Shown here piece after piece: positions 33,204 to 44,857 of a stretch of DNA of 64,000 nucleotides (positions are counted from its first letter, which is position 1; every line of letters starts with the position of its first letter). Origin of the DNA: Hypoxylon rubiginosum (taxonomy: Eukaryota > Ascomycota > Sordariomycetes > Xylariales > Hypoxylaceae); the NCBI GenBank assembly GCA_902806565.1, contig CADCXA010000024.1, positions 1,240,001 through 1,304,000 on the forward strand. Reading direction: 5' to 3'. The notes under the pieces were generated by a model that was not told the DNA's origin, ran no database searches, and saw nothing but the letters and a program-made list of their open reading frames with translations. A program made the translations under genes and the position numbers.

Positions 33204-35012
33204 GGCGCTTGGAAATGTCTCAGCGTTATGCCGGGCCAAGTCTATGCTAGACGTTACAGAAAAGGGGGCTCGCGAGGCGTAGATAAGGCTCGGTAGGCAA
33301 TATATAGATAAAAAAGCTACCTGACGTAGGTACGCGATGCGGCCAAGTATTGAAGTTGTATCGAGTGAGATTGGGGGGGGAACCAAAAACCAGAAGCTAG
33401 CTCGCTACGTAGTTAAATAAAATAATAAAAATATAAGGTCGATCACGAGGAGAAATATTACAAGTCGCAATGAGACCGTAAATCTCGCTTCAGCTATATT
33501 TTTTTCTGTGGCAAGTTAATAAAAATAAAAATAAAAAATCAGGCTGCTCAAATCAGATGCTTCCAAAAACTCAATAAAACCCATCGAGAAGGCAATCGTG
33601 GAACGACCCGAGGCATGACGCATGTTGCGCTACCAGATTTGGTCGAAGGATAAACCATCCACGCCTCGTGGAGGGGCTGGTTTTTCCTAATCGAGCACAT
33701 GAAATACGCCTTCGCGCGGGATGGGGCTGGGCAAGCTCCCGTTCCCCGTTCCGTAGGGAGCTTAGGAGCTTGGGAAGCTTGGGAGCTCCTCGTTAATAAT
33801 AATCGCGGCCTATTATATGCGGGGTATACTAATACGTAAGCGGGCTTCGATAGTACCTAAAATTCGGGGGGTCAGGGGTGGTAAGCTTGAATTGGAACCA
33901 ACACGGAACTCGAAAGTGAAGAAAGCCGAGAACTATCGACGGAGCCTCTACCATAAGCAGACAATGCCCAAGTAACCGATCCGCGCCATGGCCGAACCCC
34001 AGTCCGTTACCCAAGCATCGGGCTGAATAAGACGTCGTCAGCGGTGGGAGACGAAATTACAATTTTGATTAAGAGAGACCTGTGGTTTTGATTGAGGTAG
34101 GTCTAGATGATGCTGCTATGATTATACCCTGACTTGATTCAGTGTCATTTGATAATGTGTAAGGTTAAGCAACGGGAGGTGGTCTAGTCTGTCTATCTAA
34201 TCTAATGGGGTAGAAATGAGAGGTAGCAGACATCATATGAATTTCATTTGCTGCTACGCATAGCTGTAGCTTTCGAGTTTATAAACCCCTGAATGTATTA
34301 ACCTTCTACCAGGTAACATGACTTGAGCCCGAGATCTTCACATGTGTTCTAATAAGACGACAAAGAAAATCCGGGGTGTTAACAAATTTGGAGATGCCGC
34401 GTAAACTTGGCAATAATCATACTTTTCCCCCGAGGCTCTTTTACACATTGATCTCTTAGCTTTCATGTGATGGATGTAACGAGGGCACATTGCATTCGTG
34501 GCCTAACGGGATATATAGTACACGTACGCGCGTTGCTTGAAACGTTGCATACTCACAGTAGCTCGCAAGAGCTTACTTCTTAAAAAAATGTTTCCACAAG
34601 AAGGCTCTAAACGTGTTCTTATTAAAATGAATTAGGTCCCAGGACTTAAAAGGCGATATCGAACCTGGGCACCCGAGGGGGGGTTTTATACATCGGTTGT
34701 TTACTTCAACAACGAAAGAAAAGTGAAAAAGGGGGATATCCTACTCGTACAATGTTTCATCGCGTCTTCTGCTCCTATACACCGAAAATTTTTAAAAAGA
34801 CGATAGCCTACCCATCGCCTGCAATCCAAATCCATCATCGACCCGTTATCATGGAGTCATCACTGGCAACCAGCACTTCCCTCCAAAGGTTTTTGGAAAG
34901 ATTTTGAGAATCGCCATCGTCGTTTGGCCGCTTGTACAGCTCCCGCCCTTGAAAGAGGCGGGCGAGTCTTTGGGTATATCGGGTATCACGATTTGTGGCC
35001 GCTATGGGGGTT
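33204..35012. other. Intergenic, no gene seen
   Basis: It holds the lipocalin-like gene's promoter and the 3' end of the SDR gene. A 33,400-33,540 patch is A/T-rich. No supported gene, RNA or repeat is seen. Confidence 0.55.
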
Positions 35013-36295
35013 TTAAGGCCACCACTTCATCTTCTTGTAACTTTCAATCACCTCCTCCACCAATTCCTTGGTGATGGCCGGTTTTTGGTATTGGAACCCG
35101 ACCACCGTCTCGAGCCGGCTGCCGTCCATGCTGAGGTCCGTATCCTTCAGCAGCTCCTTTTCCATAAATGGAGTCAGCGGGCCCGGTCTCGTTATTCCGG
35201 CATCGCCAAGCAGGTCCGCCCAGGGACCTAACACATCATCGTTGACATCGTCCACGACGCTGTCCATGTTGAGACGGGCGAGGTTGCTCAGAAGCTGGCC
35301 TTGAAATCCCGTCTCGATTCCGAATACCTCGCCGATGATACCGGCGATCGTGCCCTGATTCGTCGTACCTTTGTCGACAACGTTGAATATCGGCACCGGC
35401 CCCATACTCTTCGCGTCCCAATTGGCCTTGCCCGCGTCGTACCATGCGGCAACGGCCCACAGAGCTCGTGTCACATCGTCGATGTGGGCGGTGTTTGTGC
35501 GCAAATCCTTGGTCCACAACCACTTCATTTCCTCACCGAGTGCTTGGTAAACCCGAGCCATGCACAGTGCCGTCGCAACCCATTGAGATGCATACGGGCC
35601 ATAGACGTGGGGTAGGCGCACGATGACGAGATTCAACCTATGCAGGGGGGGAAAGCCCACCGTCAGCCTCAGTCGCCCCCCAGAAATGATATTGAAACAG
35701 AGAGAGAACACAACTTACCCTTCAATCTTGGCGAGCTCCTCCTCCGCCTGAAGTTTGAAGACGGCGATCTTACTCCAAGGCTTGAGCTTGTCGCCCTCTT
35801 TGCTCGGTGCCGAGTTCGGCTTGTATACCATACCCGTGCTCAACTCCACGAAGCACCCGACTTTCCGTTTTGCAGCCTCCCTGCCAACTGCCAGCGACAA
35901 GCCTAGAGATCTGACTTTGTATACTTCATCCTCCTGAGAATATCTCGTCTCGCCGCCGCAGTTGAACACATAATCCCATCGCTTGCCGTCGGCCCGATCG
36001 AATATTCGCGCCAAAGCTTCTAAGGTAGGGGAATCTAGGGTCAACACGGCTCAGAGGTAAAAAGATAAGGCGCAACTTGTTAAGACGTACGCTCTTTGCT
36101 TGCGTCTGCTTGCATGAATTTATCTGAAGAGCATGCTGCCTCGAACTCGGGTGGTAGCCAGGCAAGTTGCGGCAGGACCTTGTCTACTAGGCGAATCTCC
36201 GATGCGAGCTCGTTCTCGTGTATGTATCGTGCCAGGAATCGCCCGATATAGCCTAGGCCGCCGATGATGAGCACCGACGGTTTCTCCGCGGCCAT
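35013..36295 (-). CDS. Extended short-chain dehydrogenase / NAD-dependent epimerase-like protein
   Basis: Exons are 36295-36091, 36034-35719 and 35637-35013, giving 381 aa. The N-terminal Rossmann motif GGLGYIG (residues 12-18) and the later LVIVRLPHVYGPYA segment mark an extended SDR / NAD(P)-dependent epimerase or dehydratase. The acid at the end of strand 2 is Asp38 (RLVDKV), which suggests NAD(H). The strand with the catalytic Ser/Thr is FVELSTGMVY (about 130-139). The Lys of the YxxxK motif appears to be Lys162 in VFKLQAEEEL, but the position four before it is Ile158, not Tyr, so the protein may not be a standard dehydrogenase. Introns are GTACGT..CCTAG and GTAAGT..CATAG, with fitting phases. 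Substrate is unknown. Confidence 0.88.
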
Positions 36296-37672
36296 GATGC
36301 GCGACGCCGCAGCACACTGCGGGTTGCCGGAGGTTAGAGGACTAGAAGATGAGAAGAGAGAGGCTCGAGGCGCAGCACGAGCGCGGGGTTTGACGTCCGA
36401 GGGGTCGCGATCGCAAGGCAAAAGCAGATAGGAAGACAAGACAAGGCTATTGTTGGAGTGGGATTATGTTCCGTCTTGGAAACAGCTTCGAGCTGAACTG
36501 GAACAAGCAACAGGTAACAAGCTACGGAGCACCAACACGACGGTTATGTACTAAGGACCCAAGGGAATGCCTGTATTGTCTATGGTGGAGCAAGGGGGGG
36601 CCCTCAGTCCGACTCCGTCGAAGATTGTGTCAGCTGCCCGAGGCTAGTAATATTGGTTCATTTCGTAGTTTAGGGGGGGTGAGGGCGGATCCAGTCCAAG
36701 CGAGGAGGCCAGCCCTATATAGACGGGACAAGAGCTAAGAACTAATAGTAAAAGAAACAAAAGAGGCCCCGAAACCCGAGAAGATACACACTGATGTCTT
36801 CTCTCTGTTCGATACTTTAATGTCTAGTGCAACCCCAGACTGGGAGATGAGAAATAATGTGCCGTACGTGCAATGTGACGCAGGGGAGGCTTGGATTATT
36901 ATGTACGTACGGGATGGACGTATGGACGTATGGATGTTGTATGGGATATGTTGTATGGGACATATGTAGAGAACATGTAGGCTGCTAGTGCCCAGGTGGG
37001 AAAGAAAAAAAAAAGCAAGAGGATATGTAACCTGCTGTAGATCGGTACGCATACGCATACATACGCATGGGGGGAGGCCGCCACCTGCTACCCACCACCG
37101 CCAGCCCAAGGACATGGCCCAAGTTTCCCATGCGCCATTGTCTGTCCCTCAAGTTAGGTATGGGCAGATATGTATGGGCTTAGGGATGGTACGGTTGTAT
37201 GATAATACCATACCATATAATGTCATCCATAATGCCATCCATATAATGTCATACAATACCATACATTACATACATACATGTAGTATTGGTATGGACTGGC
37301 TAACTAGCTAGTATGGGTATGGACGACGAGCCAGCGAGCCAGCGAACGGAAGATGGAGCATCAGGAGAATGAAGGTGGAGACGCGGCGAGACCTGCAAGA
37401 CCTGGTCCGCCGGCGAGGACCCAGAAGCCCAGAGAGGGGACCCAGAAGTTGTTGCTCCTTTGTGGTTCAATTTAATGCAACAAGTGATTGCAGTAACCGC
37501 TAGAAGGGCACCTCCACGGTGGTGGGCGTGGGTATGGGCCAGCATGGGCACGGTCTCTCTGGCTGCGACCCCCCTTGTCCACCAAGCAAGATCCATGGGA
37601 TGGATCGCCGGGGGCCGGGCTGGGTAAGCACTGGCACTGAGCTAAATTAGCCCTAAGCACGGCGAGGCAACT

Positions 37673-37708
37673 GGACTGGGTGGACTGGGTGGACTGGGTG
37701 GACTGGGT
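37673..37708 (+). repeat. GGACTGGGT tandem repeat, 4 units
   Basis: Four perfect 9-bp units lie side by side, followed by a degenerate AGATTGGGC unit. Confidence 0.9.
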
Positions 37709-39516
37709 AGATTGGGCAGGCGAGAGTAGAAGCACCTGGGCAGTGCATCGAAAGGAGACCTGATATGATGTATGATGTCTGATGAAAGTGTTCCTTCACC
37801 CTTCACCCTTCACATCAACTCGACGACCTACATGTAAGATTGGACGAGTACATAAAAGGTACGTATGTAACAATAATGTAGGCAATGCACGCTTTACCGG
37901 CTGTATGTACTCGTATACAATAATAGCAACGATGCAATGTAACTCGAAGGGTGTCAAAACGTCTTTTGATATGATGATATTATTAATCGATGAGACCATG
38001 CGGACGGTCTCAGAAGATTGTATTCACCTATTGTTACCTACCTGCCTTCATTATATGTATGTATATATAAATATAGTATATAGAACCTACATACGACATA
38101 CATTGTAATTAAATGTATTGGACCTACTCTTATAGGAAAATGCGCGGCAAGAGAGAATAAGAAGAGGAAAAGAAGAAGGTAAAAAAACTGGAACCGGACC
38201 TCAGCCTTTCTCTTTTCTTTAGCAACTTGCGCGACTAAGACGATGATGAATTAAGACTTATGATAGCTAGGCCTGCGACATTCTTACCTGTCCCGGGAAA
38301 GATCCATCTTGAAGAAACACAGGCTGACAGGTAGATAAAAAGTAAGGACCATTTCTGGTTAGACCTCGGTTTAGACCTGAACCTTAGCCTTGAGCAATCC
38401 GTAAGATGGGCAAGATTCAAAACGGACCTCGCTCAGACGAAACACCACATCATTTCTAAATTACTAAATCTGAAACACATAAAAAAAAACCTACGATGCG
38501 GTAAGAATAATAACAACGTCGACAATAAGCTATGACTACATACCATTAACAACTTGCCAAGCCTTATACACCTTTTACTAACACCTCTAACACTTCCAGC
38601 ACCTCCAACGGTACAGGCCGGTGACGGTTCGGCCCATAATTGGGTTCCATTCCCATGGATGATAGTCCCGACAGTGCATCAACGTATTATGGATTATTCA
38701 GGCGGTTCGGTAGGATACGGCGAATGAAGTTCCTCTCAAATTCACATTCGGTCCTAGACATCCCGCCATACATACTCGTACGTATAATTAGGTATTTCCG
38801 AGACTTCTAAGGTTACCTAGGTAGGTATCGCTCTATGTCTACGGATATTCCCGTTCCCATCTCTCCCGCATCGACCTCTTCATGACATAAGCCTTGTTAG
38901 AGCTAGCTAGACCTAGTCTCGTATCAAACGGGCTGGCATCCAGGCGTCCGCACGCTCCTACGACACCAAGAGTTTCGACGCCTCACATATATGTATACCT
39001 AGGTAATTACCAGGGAAAGCTTACCAGGTAGGTAACCTAGGTCTTTTTGAATAAGCGGCATCTTAGCGCAAGATTCGTCCGATGTACTCCTCATTATCAT
39101 CTCAACAGTCGGAGATCGTCTGTATCAGATATCCGCTTCAGGTTCTTCCCTGTTCCGCGAACCCACGCCCTTTAGATCAAGTACCGCTAAGGACCCACGC
39201 GAACCCACGATACCAGCCATTCCTTAAGCCTAAGGCTAAGGGCCGTAATGCTTCATCCCACCAGCCCACCCGGCCTTCTTGGGTCGCGTCCTGCTCACGT
39301 TGCATATTGAATAAGTGGTAGTGTATTACCAACCACGGGTGTGGACGGACACGCGCAATGACACCACCCTCACAGGGCTCCTCATAAGCACTACTTACGC
39401 ATCCGAATATTCCAGGTTCCTTCGACGCATTAGCAGAGTACCGAAACCGTCCTGTCGTGTAAGCTTCACGATACCATTGGAGGCGCCACCTCATTCGCTT
39501 GCGCTGATTATTGTTA

Positions 39517-39540
39517 CCCCCCCCCCCCCCCCCCCCCCCC
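39517..39540 (+). repeat. C24 homopolymer
   Basis: A run of 24 C is followed by a CT-rich stretch. Its exact length is likely to be uncertain from sequencing. Confidence 0.9.
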
Positions 39541-41270
39541 TTTCCCTCCTTCATCCCTCCTTCAACCGGAAATGCTCCTCTGCAGCGAAACCCGCCCATG
39601 ACAAGAAACTCGTGCGTTATCCGCAGCTGCAAATGTCTACAACGAATCTTCAGAAGAAGAAAGAAGCAGGGGCCAATGCGAAAGGGCTCCAACGCCTGTT
39701 GGTCTAGTGGTCTAGCATTCGATATCTCATCCGTGCTGCAGTACGGACTCCTGCATTACAGGGAATTCTAGTGGTCAGCCATGCCAGCCATGGCCAGCCT
39801 CTGACATAACGCCTCAGCGAACGAACCCCCCCCTTTATTGTGAGATGCCCATGCCCCCGGACCCTTCTCCAACGTCCTAGGCTGAAGGATGGCCCGGAAC
39901 TTCCTTCTAGAAACATTCCATGCAGTGCACATCATTTGGGGCCGCTGTCAGCCAACAACCTGTTTGTTTGCTTCTTGGCTCGCGCGAAAGAACCAGGCCT
40001 GTTTCTGAGACCACAGGCTATTATTCAGAGAAGGACTACCGATATGCAGGAGAGAGAGAAAAATGAACCATTCGAATAACAATTTCCGACTCGCGAAGGC
40101 AGGCAGAGAGAGGCAATTTGTTCTCTTTTCTTCCAACACTTACACCGGATAGGCTCCCCGGTGTCCGCTTGGGCACAGGATGATTTCGGTAGAGAGAGAT
40201 TTCGCCATACCTACCTTCTATTCCCATAGGAACGAACTCCAACCAGGAACGTCCAACAGAAAGTCGCATCGGAAAATTAAACAAACTTCTCGACTCGAAA
40301 CACCCACCGGCCCTATTTTAGTGACCAGTGCGTATAGTAAAATTATCTCTCCTCGGGCAGGATGGAGCGAGATGTGCTGTGCTGTTCCTGTTACGTCTCT
40401 TCGGTATGTCTTACGGACGCCCTATAGTATACTTAGCGGCTCTATATCGCAGACTACTTCCTGCATCTTCCCGAGTCTAGATTCGCACGAAACCTTTAAC
40501 CTGAGGGCCGGCGTATAGTCCTTATTTTTTTTTTTCGGGACCTGAACCATTAACCATTATAACCTACCCCCTCAAGCCCCTTTTCCCCTATTTGCCACTG
40601 ACTCGTCTAGGAGAGATCGTCCGAAAACTGTCTTCAGATCGGTTCCACTTGGCTCCCGTTCAAGACTATCTACTATCTAGTACCTATCGACGGACTGACT
40701 AACTTGCTAGCCCACGCGACAACTACGGCTGCATCCGCTTTTCGATAATGTGAAAGCCACGATCCGGACTCTTTCTGGAAAACAAGATCATCGGCTAGGG
40801 ATGCGAAGATCGTTGGAGAAACTTTGGTCTAACAAGAAAAATTCTTCTTTTTTTTATTTTATTTTACAGGGTACTTCATATAAATGATGCAGATGCAGAA
40901 ACGTGGTAATGTTCCATTGCATCCCGCCATCCTTGAAGAAGGAAATAGGGAAGAAAAAAAAAGAAGGGAAAAAAATTGTTGTCAACACCAAACCCCCTAT
41001 TCTCTTCGAATCTCCCCCCTTTTCCCACCTCCTTCTCTTTCTTTTCTCCAATGATTCCTAAAAAGCCGCGAGACCATGTATTATCCGTAACGGTCGACGG
41101 ACTGGCTGGCCGGGTTTGGCATGCAAGTCATATTCGGTGGTCCCATTTCCCCCCAAAGGCAATATCGCACAAAAATCCATGGACATGAAACAATGAAACA
41201 TGACGGGACATCTCGAAGAAGAGTGGTAGTAGTGATCAACCCACGGTCCCCCCCTATCTCAGACAACGCA

Positions 41271-41301
41271 ACGTGCGCACGCACGCACGCACACGCGCGT
41301 A
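41271..41301 (+). repeat. Alternating purine-pyrimidine tract (GCAC-type repeat)
   Basis: A 31-nt perfectly alternating purine-pyrimidine stretch is made of GCAC and CGCG units. It is capable of Z-DNA in principle. No gene overlaps it. Confidence 0.8.
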
Positions 41302-41464
41302 GCACACATAACACTCTTACAATCTTACATACATGGCATGGATACACACCGAAAATATGTTCTCTCTCTTTTCTGTTTGTTTCGATGCTACCCCATAAGT
41401 TGCCCTTCCCGCAGCCGGAATTGCCATCCGGGATACAAGGCAAGGGCCCAGGGGTTAAGGGTAA

Positions 41465-41475
41465 GGGGGGGGGGG
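41465..41475 (+). repeat. G11 homopolymer
   Basis: A run of 11 G lies in the intergenic region. Confidence 0.85.
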
Positions 41476-42150
41476 AACCCTGGGCTGATTCATTGTTCTC
41501 GAATCCTGTCTCACTTAAACAGGAAGGCCATATATCTCTCTCTCTTACCTATACAAAATCTCTTGTCTCATGGCTCGGGAACAGCAAGCTAAGATTTTAT
41601 TTTAATTTTCCTTGGGAAAGTGACAGGTAATTTTTGCAACATCGATCGATCTTACGAAAGAAAAGCTGGGGCCTACCTAGCCTATACCGACCGAGTTATT
41701 ATTTTATTTTTTCTTCTTCTCTCTATTACTCATGCTCGAAGATGAAGGATCGTACGATAGAACATGAGAAAAGTGTTCTTTGCGGGGCCCCTCGGATCTT
41801 TACTTAAAATGTCGAGAGATAGGCCGCGGGAACAGGCCTCACGTCTAGGTAGGATGTAGTCTAGAATATTCCCATCTTAGGCCCATACCTCTAAGGCCGT
41901 ACACGCAAACATTTGTATGAGGGTCTCAGACATAATTCCCGAGACCTGCGACTCGCCATCGTTCCGATCTGTCGCTGCCGTGCAACTTCCCGTCATCATT
42001 GTCATACTCGTCATCATATAGACCCATAAGACCTATAGAACCCATCGGCACGGTTACGACGGGGGGCGGGATATCCCTCTCTCACATGTTTCAATACGTC
42101 GTAAGCGCAACGTTGGTTTCCAATATCACCACCACCACCATCACAACCCA

Positions 42151-42975
42151 TCATCGGTGCATGCTCCCAATGAGTTCCTTCTGCGCCTCCCTGTCTCTCG
42201 CACCCTCGCTCAGGCTGCCGACGCTCCTCAGGTCGCCCACGACGTCCTTAGCCTTGCCGAAGTAGACCTCCTGCAGCAGGTTCCGCATCTTCAGCTCCAT
42301 GTCCTCGACGAGCTTGCCGATGTTGGCGATCTGCTGCTCATCGCTCTCGGCCGGTAGCTCGATCTCGATCTGGCGCGTCATGTTGCCCGAGAGGTCCATG
42401 TCGCCCAGGCTGTGGGAGTTCGTAGATAGCGATAGGATGACGGTGGAGGTCAGGTTGTATTGGGTGAAACGTGCTCGATCGATAGCCTCGAAGACGTGAA
42501 TCGAGTCCCAGGTACCCTCGTTGGCGTGACCAGGCTTGGCCTCTGAATGCAGGTACAAAGAAAAAAGGTCAGCCGCGGAGATGCTCATCATAGGTGCTTG
42601 ACGTAAATGAGGGGGTTGATGTATCGCCGACGTCCATGCGTCGTTCTGTGTTCCCCCAAACCTCGTAAACACCCACGGTCCAGTCCCAGGTGCTAGATGC
42701 AAGATCTGTAACCTCCGACTCAGACCTAGCCGCATAGCTAGCTGCCTTGGCTTTTATTACGTCTCGGGTCCAATGTCTTAGAATCCTGAGTGACCTGAAC
42801 TACCGGGCGACCTGAAAACCCAGAACCGGTATAGGGCCCGTTCCTTCGGCAGCCACATGCTGCTTTCTATAGTAGAGGCAAAACAATGATCCTCGAGGCG
42901 GCATGAGCAAATCCATGCACGTCGGGGGAACACGGACAACACATCATTCCCACCTATCACTCAAAGACCCCCTAG

Positions 42976-43006
<31 letters not shown>

Positions 43007-43662
43007 AAGTCATACGAGATAACAACCAAACTCACCTTTCTTCAAGAGCACAACGCCCGCAAACCCGTCATCCAAATTCCAAAAATACACGCTGCTGACG
43101 CCGCCCTCGTAGTACAGATCCCGATACAGATCAAACGCCTCGTTGGCCCTGACCTCCATAGCCCTGACCTTGTCGCTCGGCAGGCTGCCGGCGGCCGCGG
43201 CCGCGGAGGCGCCGCCCTCGATGGGCGGGTCGAACTCGTTGCTCCAGGGCGACCGGTAGCTGTCGCCGTCGCGGTTGTAGTCGCACAGCAGGTACTCGCG
43301 GCCGGAGCGCGGGCACCGGCGCACGGCGAGCGGCTGGTCCACCGACGACAGCAGGTCCTCGGTCAGGTCCGGCGCCAGCCGGATCAGCGAGTTCAGGTGC
43401 GCCGTCGTGTGCTTCGGGTCGAGGCGCCGCAGGAGGTCGCTGGTTTTCGTTGGTTTTGCTGGTTAGCTACGGTAGCGTTAAAAGTAGGGGGTGAGGAGGG
43501 CATATGATTGTGTATATAAAGGTATGCTTATTTTTTTTGTCTCTAGTTATGGTAGATAGACGCCAGAGTACATAGCAAGGAAAGGAGGGCGGTGGTGCCC
43601 AAGAGGAACAGGACAAGGAGAATAACCTACAGGGCCGAGTCGAAGGGATCGACGGACGCCAT
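42151..43662 (-). CDS. cap2: F-actin capping protein beta subunit
   Basis: Exons are 43662-43631, 43439-43036 and 42542-42151, giving 275 aa. With the alpha subunit it caps actin filament barbed ends. Family stretches include [62 protein letters not shown] and the conserved end [20 protein letters not shown] followed by a short tail. Exon 1 is 32 nt ([10 protein letters not shown] plus two bases); intron 1 is 191 nt (GTAGGT..CCAG). Intron 2 is 493 nt (GTGAGT..TTCAG), far longer than the others here, and holds a run of 25 A on the plus strand. The family gap at the intron 2 junction ([19 protein letters not shown]) needs no additional exon. Exon 2 is G/C-saturated for about 300 nt of its 5' part. 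Confidence 0.94.
42980..43004 (+). repeat. A25 homopolymer in cap2 intron 2
   Basis: A run of 25 A on the plus strand, T25 in the sense of the gene, lies early in the long second intron. Confidence 0.9.
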
Positions 43663-44857
43663 ATTTCCTGGCTTTAGTTCGGATTCGATTCGTATGCTTT
43701 CTTTAGTATCGTTGCCGTCCGTGAAGGTATCTCACAAGCAGCTAATGCAGGTGGGTAGAGAGTCGGGAGCGTTGGTCGAGGAGAAGGTTAACCTTGATTC
43801 TTGATATGTGTTGGAGGGGGAACATTGAAAAAGGACCCATCCGTTTAGGTTTCAGTTGAAGATGGTGGGGTTGCTCATGGAAAAAGTGGGGGTTATGCAG
43901 GGTAAGCTGTAAGCCTGTATAAGCTCAGGTGCCAACAGCTCAGCTTTCAGCCTTAGCTACTACTATCGTCCCTGGCAAAGCATCGTGAAAATGAAAAAAA
44001 AAGGTCTTCCTTTGGGTCGGTAAGTAAAGAATCTATTGATCAATAACACATTCCTAAACCGTGTATAAGCTAGATATCTGTTCATCCACTTATTAACACG
44101 CATGCTATTGCGTACTTTGGCATCAGCTCCGTGCTAAAGCCTTTCGATAGGAGGGAGGGGGCGTGGGTGTGCTCAAGTAGTGAGTGTGACTTCATTAGCT
44201 ATCCAGGTTTGAAATATGATCTATTATTATGGGGAAACACCTTTTCATAAACATGGTTGTCTTTATATTGTCTATAGAAAGAAACATGATGCTTGGGTGT
44301 GTAAAGATATGCGCTAGGTAACTACATAAGGCACTTGTCATAAGCATATTCTACAGCTTATATAAACTTGACAGCTATAACCATCTCCAGGCACTTTAGC
44401 ACGCTACTCAATCTACATAAAACTATCATCATTTTCCAAAGCGTTTTAAGAATAATAATATGCAGTGCCGCTGTATGTACTAGCTTCGTCTGCAATTATA
44501 AGTATATCCAACCCCACGTCAGGCCGTCTCCTCTATCATCCAATGTCTGAATCTTCCTAGGACGCCTGCTCCCATCCCCGACCCCATCCGTGTAAAGTTA
44601 TGCTTTGCGGCCGTGTTCTATATGTTTGGGCGAATGCCCAGGTAGGTATTGAATTTTCTATGCTATGTACAAATATTATGTTGTTGATATATCTGTTCGC
44701 TGTTCGGAGTTGGCCGGAAAATGAGAACCTTGATGAACCGGTAACACGGGGTGCCGCAAATTGCCAGTTATATAGAGGCTTCCCCACCAGTTCCGCAGGC
44801 GAAGGTAGGTAGCTCGAATCGTGGATATATACAATATCCAGAATCCGCTGTCTTTCT
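43663..44857. other. Intergenic
   Basis: It holds the cap2 promoter on the minus strand and the 3' end of the CorA gene. No gene is seen. Confidence 0.55.

Larger units (their letters stand above)
36296..42150. other. 5.9-kb gene-poor intergenic region
   Basis: No frame here looks like a known protein and no spliced model was found. It carries a C24 run, a G11 run, a 9-bp tandem repeat, a purine-pyrimidine alternating tract (all listed) and AT-rich simple sequence near 37.2 kb (ATAATGTCAT/ACCATACA words). The right end overlaps the 3' UTR of cap2. Confidence 0.5.

Noticed and set aside
39177..39692. 171-codon minus-strand frame with a Gly run
   Set aside because: The Gly run is the translated C24 tract; there is no family pattern and the flanks look non-coding.
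39691..39745. tRNA-like A box (TGGTCTAGTGG)
   Set aside because: It resembles the D-arm of tRNA-Pro/Glu, but no anticodon arm, no B box and no matching acceptor strand follow. It is at best a fragment.
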